From contig NZ_JBKKHQ010000008.1 in assembly GCF_046614695.1 (NCBI RefSeq), forward strand, positions 124,001-188,000: DNA of 64,000 bases, given 5' to 3'. The DNA is from Pokkaliibacter sp046614695 (GTDB taxonomy: Bacteria; Pseudomonadota; Gammaproteobacteria; Pseudomonadales; Balneatricaceae). Of the stretch, positions 8,074-16,866 are shown piece by piece (position 1 is the stretch's first letter; each line of letters opens with the position of its first letter). The notes under the pieces were generated by a model that was not told the origin of the DNA, searched no databases, and saw only the letters and a program-made list of their open reading frames with translations. Made by a program: the position numbers and the translations under genes.

Positions 8074-8113
8074 AGGGGCTGAGGGGCTGAGGGGCTGAGG
8101 GGCTGAGGGGATG
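8074..8113 (+). repeat. Tandem 8-bp repeat in the ampR leader
   Basis: AGGGGCTG occurs four times perfectly (8074-8105) and a fifth time with one change (AGGGGATG, 8106-8113). The array ends eight bases before the AAGGAG ribosome site of the AmpR-like gene. Its length could vary by slipped-strand mispairing. Confidence 0.9.
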
Positions 8114-8133
8114 GGGTTGATAAGGAGTTCTGT

Positions 8134-9018
8134 ATGCAGCGTCCGCATTTGCCGTTAAAAGCGCTGTTAGCGTTTGAAGCTGCGGCCCGCCATTTAAGTT
8201 TTACGCTGGCCGCACAGGAAATGAATGTGACACAGGCGGCGGTGAGCCATCAGGTCAAGGCGCTGGAGGAGCGCCTGGGCGTGTCGCTGTTTCGCAGGCT
8301 TTCCCGCGGGCTGGCCCTGACGCCGGAAGGTGAAGCCCTGCTGCCAAGCCTTCGGCGCTCATTTGACACCATGGCTCACTCCCTGCGCCAAGTCAGTGAA
8401 AGCCAGGGAAAACAGCCACTCGCGGTCGGTGTCGTCGGCACCTTTGCCACAGGCTGGTTACTGCCAAAGTTGGCGGATTTTTATCAGCAGTTTCCGTGGG
8501 TCGATCTGCGGTTATCGACCCATAACAATCGCGTCAATCTGGCGGAAGAAGGGCTGGATCTCGCTGTGCGCTTTGGTGATGGCGCCTGGCACGGCACGCT
8601 GGCTGAACCTTTGATGCCATCGCCTCTCACTCCGTTATGTACGCCACCGATGGCCGCGCAGCTCAATACAGTGGGGGATTTACTGCGCTGCCAGCTATTA
8701 CGCTCCTATCGGGAAGAAGAATGGAGCGAGTGGTTCACCGCCGCCGGCTTGCCCGGTGCCTTGCCGCTGCGAAGCCCTATTCAGTTTGATTCCTCCCTCA
8801 CCATGATGGAAGCCGCGCGGCAAGGCATCGGCGTGGCGCTGGCGCCGGTTGCGATGTTTCAAACTTGGGTCGAAGCAGGGTGGGTGTGTCAGCCTTTCTC
8901 AGCACATGTGGCGATGGGGCGTTACTGGCTAACGCGGCTTCGCCATCGGGACGAAACCGCGGCGATGCGGGCTTTCAGCGAATGGCTGCAGTTGTCGATG
9001 GATAAAGAGTCTGCATGA
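8134..9018 (+). CDS. ampR: LysR-family regulator, AmpR-like
   Basis: The 294-residue protein begins with a winged helix-turn-helix very close to AmpR: PLKALLAFEAAARHLSFTLA, AAVSHQVKALEERLGVSLF and RRLSRGLALTPEGEALLPSL. The effector domain keeps the AmpR-type stretch EEGLDLAVRFGDGAWHGT. AmpR represses or activates its divergent beta-lactamase gene according to bound muropeptide or UDP-MurNAc-pentapeptide. The start at 8134 has AAGGAG at 8122. It is divergent from the class A gene (248 bases apart) and convergent with hrpB. The gene pair supports the assignment more than any one residue does. Confidence 0.85.
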   Translation: MQRPHLPLKALLAFEAAARHLSFTLAAQEMNVTQAAVSHQVKALEERLGVSLFRRLSRGLALTPEGEALLPSLRRSFDTMAHSLRQVSESQGKQPLAVGVVGTFATGWLLPKLADFYQQFPWVDLRLSTHNNRVNLAEEGLDLAVRFGDGAWHGTLAEPLMPSPLTPLCTPPMAAQLNTVGDLLRCQLLRSYREEEWSEWFTAAGLPGALPLRSPIQFDSSLTMMEAARQGIGVALAPVAMFQTWVEAGWVCQPFSAHVAMGRYWLTRLRHRDETAAMRAFSEWLQLSMDKESA

Positions 9019-9036
9019 GAGGCGAAAGAGGAAGCG

Positions 9037-11478
9037 TTACTTCCTCGGACGCACACCGCTGATGGCTTCTGCGGTCATTGGGTCTTCCGGCCAGTAGTGT
9101 TTGGGATAGCGTCCTTTCAGGTCTTTTTTGACCTCAAAGTAGGTGTTTTTCCAGAAGTTATGTAAATCCCGCGTGACCTGAATGGGCCTGCGTGCAGGGG
9201 AGAGTAAATGCACCAGTACAGGCAGCTGGCCGTTCAATAGCCGCGGGGTTTCCAGCTGGCCGAACAGTTCCTGCAAACGTGCCGCCAGTACCGGCTCATC
9301 GCCACTGTAATCCAGCGTGATATTGCTGCCACTTGGCACTTCAAGGCTCAGGGGCAGCAGCGCATTCACTTGCTGCACCTTGTCCCATCCCAGAATACTT
9401 TGCGCCAGCGTCGACAGGCTTAACTCCGTTAAACCGCCAAGGCGAGTAATGGTGTTCATGTAAGGCTGCAGCCAGTCTTCCAGTGTGGCCTCCAGAGCTT
9501 CGGCAGAATATTCCGGCCATGAGGTCTGTTTATCCCGCGGCAGAAACTTCAGCCGGTCCAGCAAAGGCACTAGCTGCGGCATCACATTTAACAGCCCTTG
9601 CTGGCGGATGGCCTCCAGTAAGGCAGCGGTACGTTGCTCGGTGGTTGGTGCCGGGCCTGCTTTGCTTTCCAGCACTAACTGACCAAGACGACGTTGCTGT
9701 AAAACTTCCGGCTTTTGCAGGCTGGCGTTCCACTGCGGGTGCAGTTGCCAGTCGAGCGTTGTGGGGAAGCAGGTGTTGATCTGTTCAAGGGTTAAGGCGG
9801 CGGCGTTATAAATGCGTTTGCCGTCCGCGTCGAGAATCACCAGCCAGGGCGCATGGGCGAGATCGGATTCACTGGCGATACTCAGGCGTTGTCCGCCGCT
9901 GGTGGCGAAGGTGCCAAGGCTGACCTGTTTGCCGATACGATCAGGAAAGGCCTGTGCCAGCAGGGCGGCAATGTCGGTGCTATTGAGGGTGTTGTGGATA
10001 GTGTTGGCAGCGCTGATGTGGCGCTTCTTCGCCCACAGATCGACTTGCCGGTTGAGGCGTTGATTGAGCGGTAAACGTGAATTGGCCAACTGCGCTAATG
10101 CCTCGGCGGCATCCTGGTGTTGCGGCAGGCGTTCAGACTCCTGCAACCAGGCGGCGAGCCATAACGCTCCGCGAGCGCAGGCGTCTTGAGCAGATTCTGG
10201 TTGCATGGCCATGGCGCGGGCCGACATGCCAAGGCTGGCGCAGAGTTTGGCTTTGCCGCTGGGTTGGCCTTCCTCGGTCAGTAGACCAAGCTGCTTCAGT
10301 AGTCGTTCGGCTTGTAACCAGGCTCCCTGAGGCGGTGGTGTCAGCCAGCGCAGGCTTTGGTGATCCTGCACACCCCAGAGGCGCAGTTCCAGCAGCAAGT
10401 CGGCAAGATCAGTGCTGCGAATCTCCGGCGTGCTGGCGGGAGCCAGTGCCGCATGGGGTTGCCAGAGTCGATAGCACACACCGGGGCCAAGTCGGCCGGC
10501 ACGACCACGACGCTGATCCGCGCTGGCCTGCGAGACCTGACGGGTTTCCAGTCGGGTAAAGCCGGAGCGGGCATCAAAGCTTGGTTCGCGGCTAAGCCCT
10601 GCATCAATCACGATGCGCACGTCTTCAACCGTCAGGCTCGACTCCGCCAGTGAGGTGCTGAGCACAACCTTGCGGCGACCTTGAGCATCGGGTGCCAGCG
10701 CCGCCTGCTGCTCGGCCAGCGTGAGCCCGCCATATAAGGGCTGAAGGCTGATATTAGCCACCACGCTTAAGGCGTCACTGGCGCGACGGATTTCCCGAAG
10801 CCCCGGTAAAAACACCAGAATGTCGCCACTGGCAGCCGCTAATGCGGTTTCGACTGCTTCCCGAATTTGCTGCTCAAGCGGCGTGTTCTTATCCCCCGGC
10901 AGGTAGTGCGTAGTGACCGGATACTGGCGGCCTTCGCTTTCCACCAGCGGTGTGTCATCACCCAGTAATGCCAGTAGCGGCTTGGCTTCCAGCGTGGCGG
11001 ACATGACCAGCAATTTCAGATCATCACGCAGGCCATCCTGCGTATCCATGAGGAGTGCGAGGCCTAAGTCGCTTTGCAGCGCGCGTTCGTGAAATTCATC
11101 GAAAATCACCATGCCGACGCCTTCCAGCATCGGGTCATCCTGCAACATGCGCGTCAGCACGCCCTGAGTGACGACTTCGATTTGCGTGGCCGCGCTGACC
11201 TTGCTCTCCATACGCACGCGATAGCCCACGCGTTGCCCGACGCTTTCGCCCAGTTGCTCGGCCATAAAGGTAGCCGCCAGACGCGCCGCCACACGGCGCG
11301 GTTCCAGCATCAGGATTTTCTGTCCGCTAAGCCATGGCGCATCGAGCAGCGCCAGCGGGACACGCGTGGTTTTACCCGCGCCGGGAGCGGCAATCAGGAC
11401 GCTGCGAGAGTGTGTATTTATTGCCTCAAGCAGTGCAGGCAGAACGGAGTTGATGGGGAGTTCAGGCGTTGAGGTCAC
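9037..11478 (-). CDS. hrpB: ATP-dependent RNA helicase HrpB
   Basis: The 813-residue DEAH-type helicase has the expected length. Its blocks are in order: Walker A APGAGKTTRVP, LEPRRVAARLAA, the DEFH box IFDEFHERALQ, SAT (VMSATLEAKPLL), DILVFLPGLREI, STSLAESSLTVEDV, and QRRGRAGRLGPGVCYRLW. The C-terminal HrpB domain follows (GWDKVQQVNALLP; SPARRPIQVTRDLHNFW). The start is GTG at 11478 with only a weak ribosome site. The gene is alone on its strand. HrpB's cellular role is poorly defined even in E. coli. Confidence 0.95.
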   Translation of the reverse strand: MTSTPELPINSVLPALLEAINTHSRSVLIAAPGAGKTTRVPLALLDAPWLSGQKILMLEPRRVAARLAATFMAEQLGESVGQRVGYRVRMESKVSAATQIEVVTQGVLTRMLQDDPMLEGVGMVIFDEFHERALQSDLGLALLMDTQDGLRDDLKLLVMSATLEAKPLLALLGDDTPLVESEGRQYPVTTHYLPGDKNTPLEQQIREAVETALAAASGDILVFLPGLREIRRASDALSVVANISLQPLYGGLTLAEQQAALAPDAQGRRKVVLSTSLAESSLTVEDVRIVIDAGLSREPSFDARSGFTRLETRQVSQASADQRRGRAGRLGPGVCYRLWQPHAALAPASTPEIRSTDLADLLLELRLWGVQDHQSLRWLTPPPQGAWLQAERLLKQLGLLTEEGQPSGKAKLCASLGMSARAMAMQPESAQDACARGALWLAAWLQESERLPQHQDAAEALAQLANSRLPLNQRLNRQVDLWAKKRHISAANTIHNTLNSTDIAALLAQAFPDRIGKQVSLGTFATSGGQRLSIASESDLAHAPWLVILDADGKRIYNAAALTLEQINTCFPTTLDWQLHPQWNASLQKPEVLQQRRLGQLVLESKAGPAPTTEQRTAALLEAIRQQGLLNVMPQLVPLLDRLKFLPRDKQTSWPEYSAEALEATLEDWLQPYMNTITRLGGLTELSLSTLAQSILGWDKVQQVNALLPLSLEVPSGSNITLDYSGDEPVLAARLQELFGQLETPRLLNGQLPVLVHLLSPARRPIQVTRDLHNFWKNTYFEVKKDLKGRYPKHYWPEDPMTAEAISGVRPRK

Positions 11479-11702
11479 AAGGCGGTTCCGGTGGCGCGGT
11501 CGGTGAAGGTCAGGATGAATTATCCTGATCGAGACAGGCTTTGTCGTGCTTTCTGCTCAGTATGTCGCCGAAGTGTGAGCCTCAACAGCGCAAGTGTAAA
11601 AAACCGATCTAGACTTAACTCAGGGGTTGCTGAAAGTGAAGGTGAGGAAGTCTTCAGTGACCGCCTGATAGCCATGCGGGTTATTGAGTTGAGGAAGAGA
11701 TC

Positions 11703-11852
11703 ATGCAGGCACAAATCATCAGTTATGACGAGTTCGCCAAACGCAAACGTCTGCAGGAGCGTGAAAAACGAACCCGCTCCATGCGTGCCCGCTTCGCTAA
11801 AGCCATGGGCATGGAATTGAATGCGAGAAAAAAACGCACACCTTGGTTTTAA
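11703..11852 (+). CDS. 49-residue basic protein, function unknown
   Basis: A short frame starts at ATG 11703 after a good ribosome site (GAGGAAGAG). It encodes MQAQIISYDEFAKRKRLQER, then a run rich in Arg, Lys and Met ending in RKKRTPWF. The product is strongly basic and probably helical. No family is recognised. The ribosome site and the gap it fills between hrpB and the Sel1 gene support it as real. It could be a nucleic-acid-binding or ribosome-associated small protein, but nothing proves that. Confidence 0.5.
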   Translation: MQAQIISYDEFAKRKRLQEREKRTRSMRARFAKAMGMELNARKKRTPWF

Positions 11853-11952
11853 TAAGGAGATTGGGGTTGCTGTCTTGTCGGCTGACAGCGCAAATCCTAA
11901 GGTGATTCTCTTCGATATGTGAACAGAGAGCAGGGTCACCTGACAGAAGCTT

Positions 11953-12423
11953 ATGTCTACGCTGGCTGCCGACTTAATCTATCCACTGGTGAATGGGCTT
12001 GTCCGTTTACCCCTGTGGAGTAGCGCTCAGGCGCGCCAACAGCTTCGGCTTAAAGGTCTGGCTTGGTGTGCCTGCCGTGGACATGTACGGGCGCAAAGCC
12101 AATACGGACATTTTCTGTATTTTCGCGGACGCAGCTCAGAGCAGCGTCATCAGGGAGTGCAGTTTATTATTGCGGCGGCTCAGGCTGGCGATGTGAACTC
12201 CCAATATCAGGCAGCGCTGTTACTCGAGCAGGGCAGTGATGCACTGGAGATGAACACCGCTGCGGCGATTCACTGGTATCAACAAGCCGGTGAACAAGGG
12301 CATGTGCAGTCCGTGCGTCGGCTCATTCAGATTTACAGCAAGGGTGAGCTGGGCGTGAATGTTGATGGTCAGCAGGCCCGTTACTGGATGGCGAAAGACC
12401 AGCGCCATGAGTTGGCTTCCTGA
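11953..12423 (+). CDS. Sel1-repeat protein
   Basis: The 156-residue product has Sel1/TPR-like helical repeats: RGHVRAQSQYGHFLYFRG, AAQAGDVNSQYQAALLLEQG, AAIHWYQQAGEQGHVQSVRR and a final IYSKGELGVNVDGQQARYWM. Such repeats serve as protein-binding scaffolds. No signal peptide is clear: the N-terminus (STLAADLIYPLVNGLVRLPL) is only moderately hydrophobic, so it may be cytoplasmic. The binding partner is not indicated by neighbours. The ATG at 11953 has no strong ribosome site. Confidence 0.75.
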   Translation: MSTLAADLIYPLVNGLVRLPLWSSAQARQQLRLKGLAWCACRGHVRAQSQYGHFLYFRGRSSEQRHQGVQFIIAAAQAGDVNSQYQAALLLEQGSDALEMNTAAAIHWYQQAGEQGHVQSVRRLIQIYSKGELGVNVDGQQARYWMAKDQRHELAS

Positions 12424-12509
12424 GCCTGCTGATCGACCTCTCTACTTCTTTTTTATTTCCTTTCCTTATGCAGCGCTGTCCTTAGGCTGCCTTCAGACAA
12501 CTTCAATTA

Positions 12510-13031
12510 TCAGAGTGCCATGCCAGAAGGCCGGGCAAGGTCATGGGCAATCGACTGGTAGTGCTTGATCAGGTGCAGGTTGGTCGGCAGTGGCCAGTCA
12601 AACTCGGCAGGGAAGAGCTTCAGATCGCTTTCTGCCAATGGTAGCAAGTAACGGTCTTCATATTCCAAATGCTTTTGCTGTGCCGTAATCCAGAAGTGAA
12701 GACGTGCGAGTAATTCTGTGCTGGTTAGCGTATCGCTTCGTTCAATCCCTTCCAGAATGCGACGCAGCTCATCGGACTGGTTCTCCAGTGCCTGATGGTC
12801 TTCATGCAGCTGTCGATAGAGTTTTCCCATTGACGGGTTATGGCTGGCGAGATGGCTCATCAGCTGGTCTTCCAGTGGATGGTGGTAGCGCTCGGCATAG
12901 TCGCCGATGTAGTCGAGGGTTTCTTTTACGAGCGTCAGGCTGAGTTCGCCACGGTTAAGGTGCTCTTCCAGCAGGTGAAGCATGCTGTAGAGATGAAGGT
13001 GGTCCTGCTTGAGTTGGTAGATAACGTCCAT
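12510..13031 (-). CDS. Hemerythrin-like HHE-domain protein
   Basis: The 173-residue all-helical protein carries the histidine/acid set of hemerythrin-like domains: LKQDHLHLYSMLHLLEEH, ERYHHPLEDQLMSHL, LHEDHQALENQ and ITAQQKHLEYEDRYLLPL. The set would bind a di-iron site that senses or carries O2 or responds to nitrosative/oxidative stress. A strong ribosome site (GGAGGAAA) precedes the start. It follows ahpF on the same strand but is separated by the terminator at 13157-13203, so it is its own unit. The exact role is unknown. Confidence 0.87.
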   Translation of the reverse strand: MDVIYQLKQDHLHLYSMLHLLEEHLNRGELSLTLVKETLDYIGDYAERYHHPLEDQLMSHLASHNPSMGKLYRQLHEDHQALENQSDELRRILEGIERSDTLTSTELLARLHFWITAQQKHLEYEDRYLLPLAESDLKLFPAEFDWPLPTNLHLIKHYQSIAHDLARPSGMAL

Positions 13032-13156
13032 CGCATTTCCTCCTCTAAGGTGGTTAAAAACCAGCCTAGAGCAGTCAGGATGACAGCGTTATGACATGGA
13101 TCAATCCGGCCGAAATTCACATGGCGATGAATTTTTACGGAAGGCCAAATAGCCGT

Positions 13157-13203
13157 AAAAAAGAAACCCCACGCACTGCAATCGTATTGCAGCACCGTGG
13201 GGC
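13157..13203 (-). terminator. Terminator of the ahpC-ahpF unit
   Basis: A long interrupted stem, CCCCACG (13167-13173) with CGTGGGG (13196-13202), encloses CTGCAAT (13176-13182) with ATTGCAG (13186-13192) around a CGT loop. On the minus strand it is followed by TTTCTTTTTT. It lies about 60 bases past the ahpF stop. Confidence 0.85.
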
Positions 13204-13262
13204 TGAAAGCGCTGCCAGCAATTTTTGACAGCGCCAAAGGGAGTGGTTCGAGCCTGCTTGCC

Positions 13263-14840
13263 TTAAGCAGCTGCTTCCTCAGCGGGTGCGGAGACACGAA
13301 TCAGGTGGTCGAAAGCGCCCAGGGCTGCATTGGCACCTGAACCCATAGCGATGATGATCTGCTTGTAGGGCACATTGGTCACGTCACCTGCGGCGAACAC
13401 GCCGGGCAATGAGGTTTCGCCACGGGGGCCAACCACAATCTCGCCGAAGCGGGATAGCTCAATGCCGCTGTCTTTCAGCCATTCGGTGTTAGGCACCAGG
13501 CCGATCTGCACGAAGATGCCCGCCAGCTCAACTTTATGGCTGTCACCGGTGCCGCGATGGGTGTAGGTCAGACCAGTGACGCGTTGGCCATCACCGAGGA
13601 CCTCAGTGGTTTGTGCTTCAGTAATAATGGAAACGTTACGCAGCGAGCGCGCCTTACGTTGCAGCACGTCATCCGCCTTAAGCGTGGTACCGAACTCCAG
13701 TACGGTGACATGTTCGACAATACCAGCCAGATCAATCGCGGCTTCGATACCGGAGTTACCACCACCAATAACAGCGACTTTCTTGCTCTTAAAGAGTGGG
13801 CCGTCGCAGTGCGGGCAGTAGGCAACGCCTTTGCCGCGGTACTCTTTTTCACCGGGGACGTTCATTTCACGCCAGCGTGCACCAGTCGATAAGAGTACTG
13901 ATTTACTGCTGAGGGTGGCGCCGTTTTCCAGTTCAATATGAATACGGTGACCAGCCACGCTCAGTTTCTTGGCCTGTTGCTCGGACATGATGTCGACTTC
14001 ATAGTCTCGTACATGTTCTTCGAGGTTGGCGACCAGTTTTGGGCCTTCAGTCGCTTTCACCGAAATGAAGTTTTCGATGCCAACGGTATCCAGCACCTGG
14101 CCACCAAAGCGATCGGTCACGATGCCGGTACGAATACCTTTACGGGCGGCATAGATAGAGGCTGCCGCACCTGCAGGGCCAGCACCGACAACCAGAAAAT
14201 CGAACTCTTCTTTTTTGCTCAGCTCCGCGGCTTTACGTTTTGACGCACCAGAGTCCACCTTGTTGAGGATTTCAGGCAGTGTCATACGTCCTTGGGCAAA
14301 CTGCTTGCCGTTCAGAAAAACTGTTGGCACTGCCATGACATTCCGGCTGGTGACTTCTTCCTGGAAGAGTGAGCCATCAATCATGACATTGGTAATACGT
14401 GGGTTAATCGCAGCCATCATGTTCAGCGCCTGAATGACTTCCGGGCAGTTCTGACAGCTGAGGGAAACATAGGTCTCAAACTGGAAATCACCTTCAAGCT
14501 GGCGAACCTGTTCAATCAGGCTCTCATCAATTTTCATTGGGTGGCCGCCGCTATGCAGCAGGGCAAGAACCAGCGAGGTGAATTCATGGCCCATGGGAAG
14601 GCCGGCAAAGCGGATGACAGTCCCTTTTGCTGCACTCTTGACCAGCATGGAAGGCGTACGTTCAGAGCTGTCATCAGAAATAGTGAGGCTTACCAGATCC
14701 GACAGGCTGTCGATATCTTGTGCCAGAGCGTGGAGCTCCTGTGACTTGCTGCTATCGTCGAGTGCGACAACCAGTTCAACAGGGGTTTTCAGATTGGCCA
14801 GGTACGTGCGTAGTTGTTGCTTGAGATTGGTGTCTAACAT
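13263..14840 (-). CDS. ahpF: Alkyl hydroperoxide reductase subunit F
   Basis: The 525-residue flavoprotein passes electrons from NADH to AhpC. The start MLDTNLKQQL at 14840 matches the AhpF N-terminus and has GGAAAGG upstream; an in-frame start seven codons earlier is rejected. Two N-terminal thioredoxin folds carry the redox pair CQNC near residue 130. The FAD motif VVGAGPAGAAASIYAARKG, the second redox pair CPHC (in GVAYCPHCDGPLF) and the NADH motif VIGGGNSGIEAAIDLAG follow. The length equals the family norm. It lies 121 bases downstream of ahpC, and a GC-rich imperfect hairpin in the gap may tune the AhpC:AhpF ratio. Confidence 0.97.
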   Translation of the reverse strand: MLDTNLKQQLRTYLANLKTPVELVVALDDSSKSQELHALAQDIDSLSDLVSLTISDDSSERTPSMLVKSAAKGTVIRFAGLPMGHEFTSLVLALLHSGGHPMKIDESLIEQVRQLEGDFQFETYVSLSCQNCPEVIQALNMMAAINPRITNVMIDGSLFQEEVTSRNVMAVPTVFLNGKQFAQGRMTLPEILNKVDSGASKRKAAELSKKEEFDFLVVGAGPAGAAASIYAARKGIRTGIVTDRFGGQVLDTVGIENFISVKATEGPKLVANLEEHVRDYEVDIMSEQQAKKLSVAGHRIHIELENGATLSSKSVLLSTGARWREMNVPGEKEYRGKGVAYCPHCDGPLFKSKKVAVIGGGNSGIEAAIDLAGIVEHVTVLEFGTTLKADDVLQRKARSLRNVSIITEAQTTEVLGDGQRVTGLTYTHRGTGDSHKVELAGIFVQIGLVPNTEWLKDSGIELSRFGEIVVGPRGETSLPGVFAAGDVTNVPYKQIIIAMGSGANAALGAFDHLIRVSAPAEEAAA

Positions 14841-14961
14841 GACCTTTCCTCGTTGAAGCAAGACAGTAGGGGAGAGTGGGCCAACCCGAAGGCTGGCCCT
14901 GCACCGGGCCCCCGCTGATGTTGCCGGTCAGCGAGGGTTGGGTGTGAGTAGGGCAGGCAAT

Positions 14962-15531
14962 TTAGATTTTGCCGACCAGATCCAGAGAAGGAGCCAGCGT
15001 TTCAGAACCTGGCTGCCATGCCGCTGGGCAGACTTCGCCATCGTGTTCTGCAACGTACTGGGCTGCCTGAATTTTGCGAACCAGCTCTTTAGCAGAGCGG
15101 CCGATGCCCAGGTCATGAATTTCAGCGACTTTGATTTCGCCTTCAGGGTTGATCACGAAAGTGCCGCGCAGAGCCAGACCTTCTTCCTCGATCATCACAC
15201 CGAAGTTACGGCTGATAGCACCGGTAGGATCGCCGATCATCGGGAATTTGATCTTCTGAATGGTTTCAGAAGCGTCATGCCATGCTTTGTGGGTGAAGTG
15301 AGTGTCAGTGGATACGGAGTAGCACTCAACGCCCATTTCCTGCAGCTGTGCGTAGTAATCAGCCAGGTCGCCCAGTTCGGTTGGGCAAACAAAAGTGAAG
15401 TCAGCAGGGTAGAACATCACAACAGCCCACTTACCCTTCAGGTCAGCGTCGGTGACATTGATGAATTCGCCGTTGTGGTAAGCAGTGGCGTTGAAAGGCT
15501 TGATGACGGTGTTGATCAGTGATTGAGTCAT
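14962..15531 (-). CDS. ahpC: Alkyl hydroperoxide reductase peroxiredoxin subunit C
   Basis: The 189-residue typical 2-Cys peroxiredoxin reduces H2O2 and organic peroxides. The peroxidatic cysteine lies in FYPADFTFVCPTELGDL (near 49) and the resolving cysteine in HDGEVCPAAWQ (near 168). The length is that of AhpC. It starts the ahpCF unit; a possible OxyR site lies at 15621-15646. The gene is certain. Confidence 0.97.
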   Translation of the reverse strand: MTQSLINTVIKPFNATAYHNGEFINVTDADLKGKWAVVMFYPADFTFVCPTELGDLADYYAQLQEMGVECYSVSTDTHFTHKAWHDASETIQKIKFPMIGDPTGAISRNFGVMIEEEGLALRGTFVINPEGEIKVAEIHDLGIGRSAKELVRKIQAAQYVAEHDGEVCPAAWQPGSETLAPSLDLVGKI

Positions 15532-15587
15532 TGATGTAAAACCTTCTTTAAGTGAGTGAGTTGGCTACGAAACAAGAACCATACTAG

Positions 15588-15599
15588 TCACCGGTGACG
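15588..15599. repeat. Perfect 12-bp palindrome upstream of ahpC
   Basis: GTCACCGGTGAC lies 57 bases before the ahpC start and may be a regulator site. No regulator can be named from it. Confidence 0.4.
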
Positions 15600-15620
15600 A
15601 TTGGGTGAATTTTAATGTTT

Positions 15621-15646
15621 GTATGATCCTGATAGATAAAAACTAA
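15621..15646 (-). promoter_or_regulatory. Possible OxyR site for ahpC
   Basis: GTAT-N7-ATAG-N7-CTAA has correct seven-base spacing for three of the four OxyR elements (ATAG-N7-CTAT-N7-ATAG-N7-CTAT). The fourth is not recognisable. It lies 90-115 bases upstream of ahpC, a family commonly controlled by OxyR. Confidence 0.35.
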
Positions 15647-15817
15647 TGGCTGAACCGGAAGTCATGCATAAGCACTAAAATGCTATATAGTTGAAGGCAT
15701 TGGCCGATCCAGCGACTGGCTAACCGCTAATGACGTTAGAGATGGCTGCTAGCGCACTTTATTCTTTGGATAAGAAATCTTCAGGCAAGACGTTCTTCGA
15801 GCAAGTGAAGGGAAATT

Positions 15818-16312
15818 ATGGATATCAACCTCTCTCCTCTGGCCAGCATGGAAGACATTCGTGATGCGATTCGTCGCTGTACCGCTGATGACATCATTTG
15901 TTGTCACGCTGAGGCGGTATTTCAGGAAGCCAAGCGCGCACTCCAGCAAAGCGCCAAAGCGGATGTCACCCTGCAGTTGATTGACTATGACGGCTACGCT
16001 GTTCGTCAGGCGTCCAGTCGTAGAAAAGGTGAAGAGGGCAAGAAAAAGCTGGTTAACCAGCTCACGCCCCAGCAGATGGCCGTGGTCGCTGCTCTGGAGA
16101 AAGTCTTGCAGCATTGTCGTCGTCATAATATTGCACTGGTCGGGTTCAGCGATTCTCTTGTCGCCGTTCCTGCCCACATGCTGGAAGCAAGCACCCATGC
16201 CGTTCATACCATGGCGGCACTGGAGATTAACTCCCATCAGGCTTATCGTGGAATGGACTGGGATGATCTGGAGGAGCCTGTGGAACTCAGTCAGGAGCCT
16301 GTCGAAGACTGA
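15818..16312 (+). CDS. Conserved-looking hypothetical protein
   Basis: The 164-residue cytoplasmic protein starts after an AAGGGAAA ribosome site. It has a helical first half (MEDIRDAIRRCTADDIICC, AVFQEAKRALQQ), a short strand region (VTLQLIDYDGYAV), a basic stretch RRKGEEGKKKLVNQ and an acidic tail (WDDLEEPVELSQEPVED). I recognise no family, catalytic motif or membrane segment. It stands alone between ahpC and the secretion operon. Any link with either is unsupported. Confidence 0.65.
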   Translation: MDINLSPLASMEDIRDAIRRCTADDIICCHAEAVFQEAKRALQQSAKADVTLQLIDYDGYAVRQASSRRKGEEGKKKLVNQLTPQQMAVVAALEKVLQHCRRHNIALVGFSDSLVAVPAHMLEASTHAVHTMAALEINSHQAYRGMDWDDLEEPVELSQEPVED

Positions 16313-16556
16313 GCAGCCTTTACCCCCTTTTTGTGAGCTGTGCTGTTCGCTTTAAAGTGGTAAATGATGTTTGGCCCTAATTTCTGTCGTTGTAATGATC
16401 TTTTTTGATCAAAGTCTTTGTTTGTATCAAAATCCTTTCGTTGGTTTTTGAGTGTAGGATCTAAGTAAACAGGCTCGTTCATTGAGTGTCTGTTTAAAGC
16501 TTTATAACAATATCTTTTTCGTTCCCCTCTTAATTTTTCTTAATCCCGCCGATATT

Positions 16557-16576
16557 AATTTCAAGCTTTTGAAATT
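16557..16576. promoter_or_regulatory. 20-bp inverted repeat, candidate operator
   Basis: Two perfect eight-base arms, AATTTCAA and TTGAAATT, are separated by GCTT. The site is about 290 bases upstream of the secretion operon. The spacing would suit a dimeric helix-turn-helix protein, and the operon's own LuxR-family protein is one candidate. Confidence 0.4.
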
Positions 16577-16780
16577 GCATGTATTAATGAACTCTGGTCA
16601 TTCTCAGCTCAGTGACCACGCACGCTGGCGCTCTGCGTCCATTGTTCAGTAAAGCGTTTTTAGGTCATAAGTTTCTATTCCGAGCATTTGGTCGAAAATT
16701 GGCCGAATGGTAAAAAAGCAAGTCACTGATTTACGGCAGGTTTTTGTCAGGTTGAGAGAAAACACAAAGTGAGGGTTTTG

Positions 16781-16809
16781 TTGCTTTTTGGGGGATGCTT
16801 TCCTATCCT
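16781..16809 (+). promoter_or_regulatory. Possible sigma-70 promoter of the secretion operon
   Basis: TTGCTT (16781-16786) and TATCCT (16804-16809) are 17 bases apart and lie 57 bases before the first start codon. Confidence 0.35.
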
Positions 16810-16866
16810 TTAAATTGTTTATCTCTCTTTTCTTTTGTTCTTTTAGGTAACCGAGAGTAATTTTAT

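Larger units (their letters stand above)
16313..16866. other. Long leader/intergenic region before the secretion operon
   Basis: This 554-base AT-rich gap has no convincing gene. It holds a dyad AATTTCAA-N4-TTGAAATT at 16557-16576, a weaker dyad TGGTCA-N12-TGACCA at 16595-16618 and a possible promoter at 16781-16809. Its size suggests complex control of the type I secretion operon. Confidence 0.6.

Noticed and set aside
8041..8113. CRISPR-like array at the G-rich repeats
   Set aside because: Units are 8 bp and directly abutting, with no spacers and no cas genes in the window.
10077..10559. 160-codon frame opposite hrpB
   Set aside because: It lies within the conserved helicase core and has no family or ribosome site.
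15749..16237. 162-codon minus-strand frame opposite the hypothetical gene at 15818-16312
   Set aside because: The plus-strand gene has the better ribosome site and protein-like composition; both cannot be coding in full.
16291..16482. 63-codon minus-strand frame in the secretion-operon leader
   Set aside because: It has a low-complexity, charge-rich composition, no ribosome site and overlaps the end of the previous gene.
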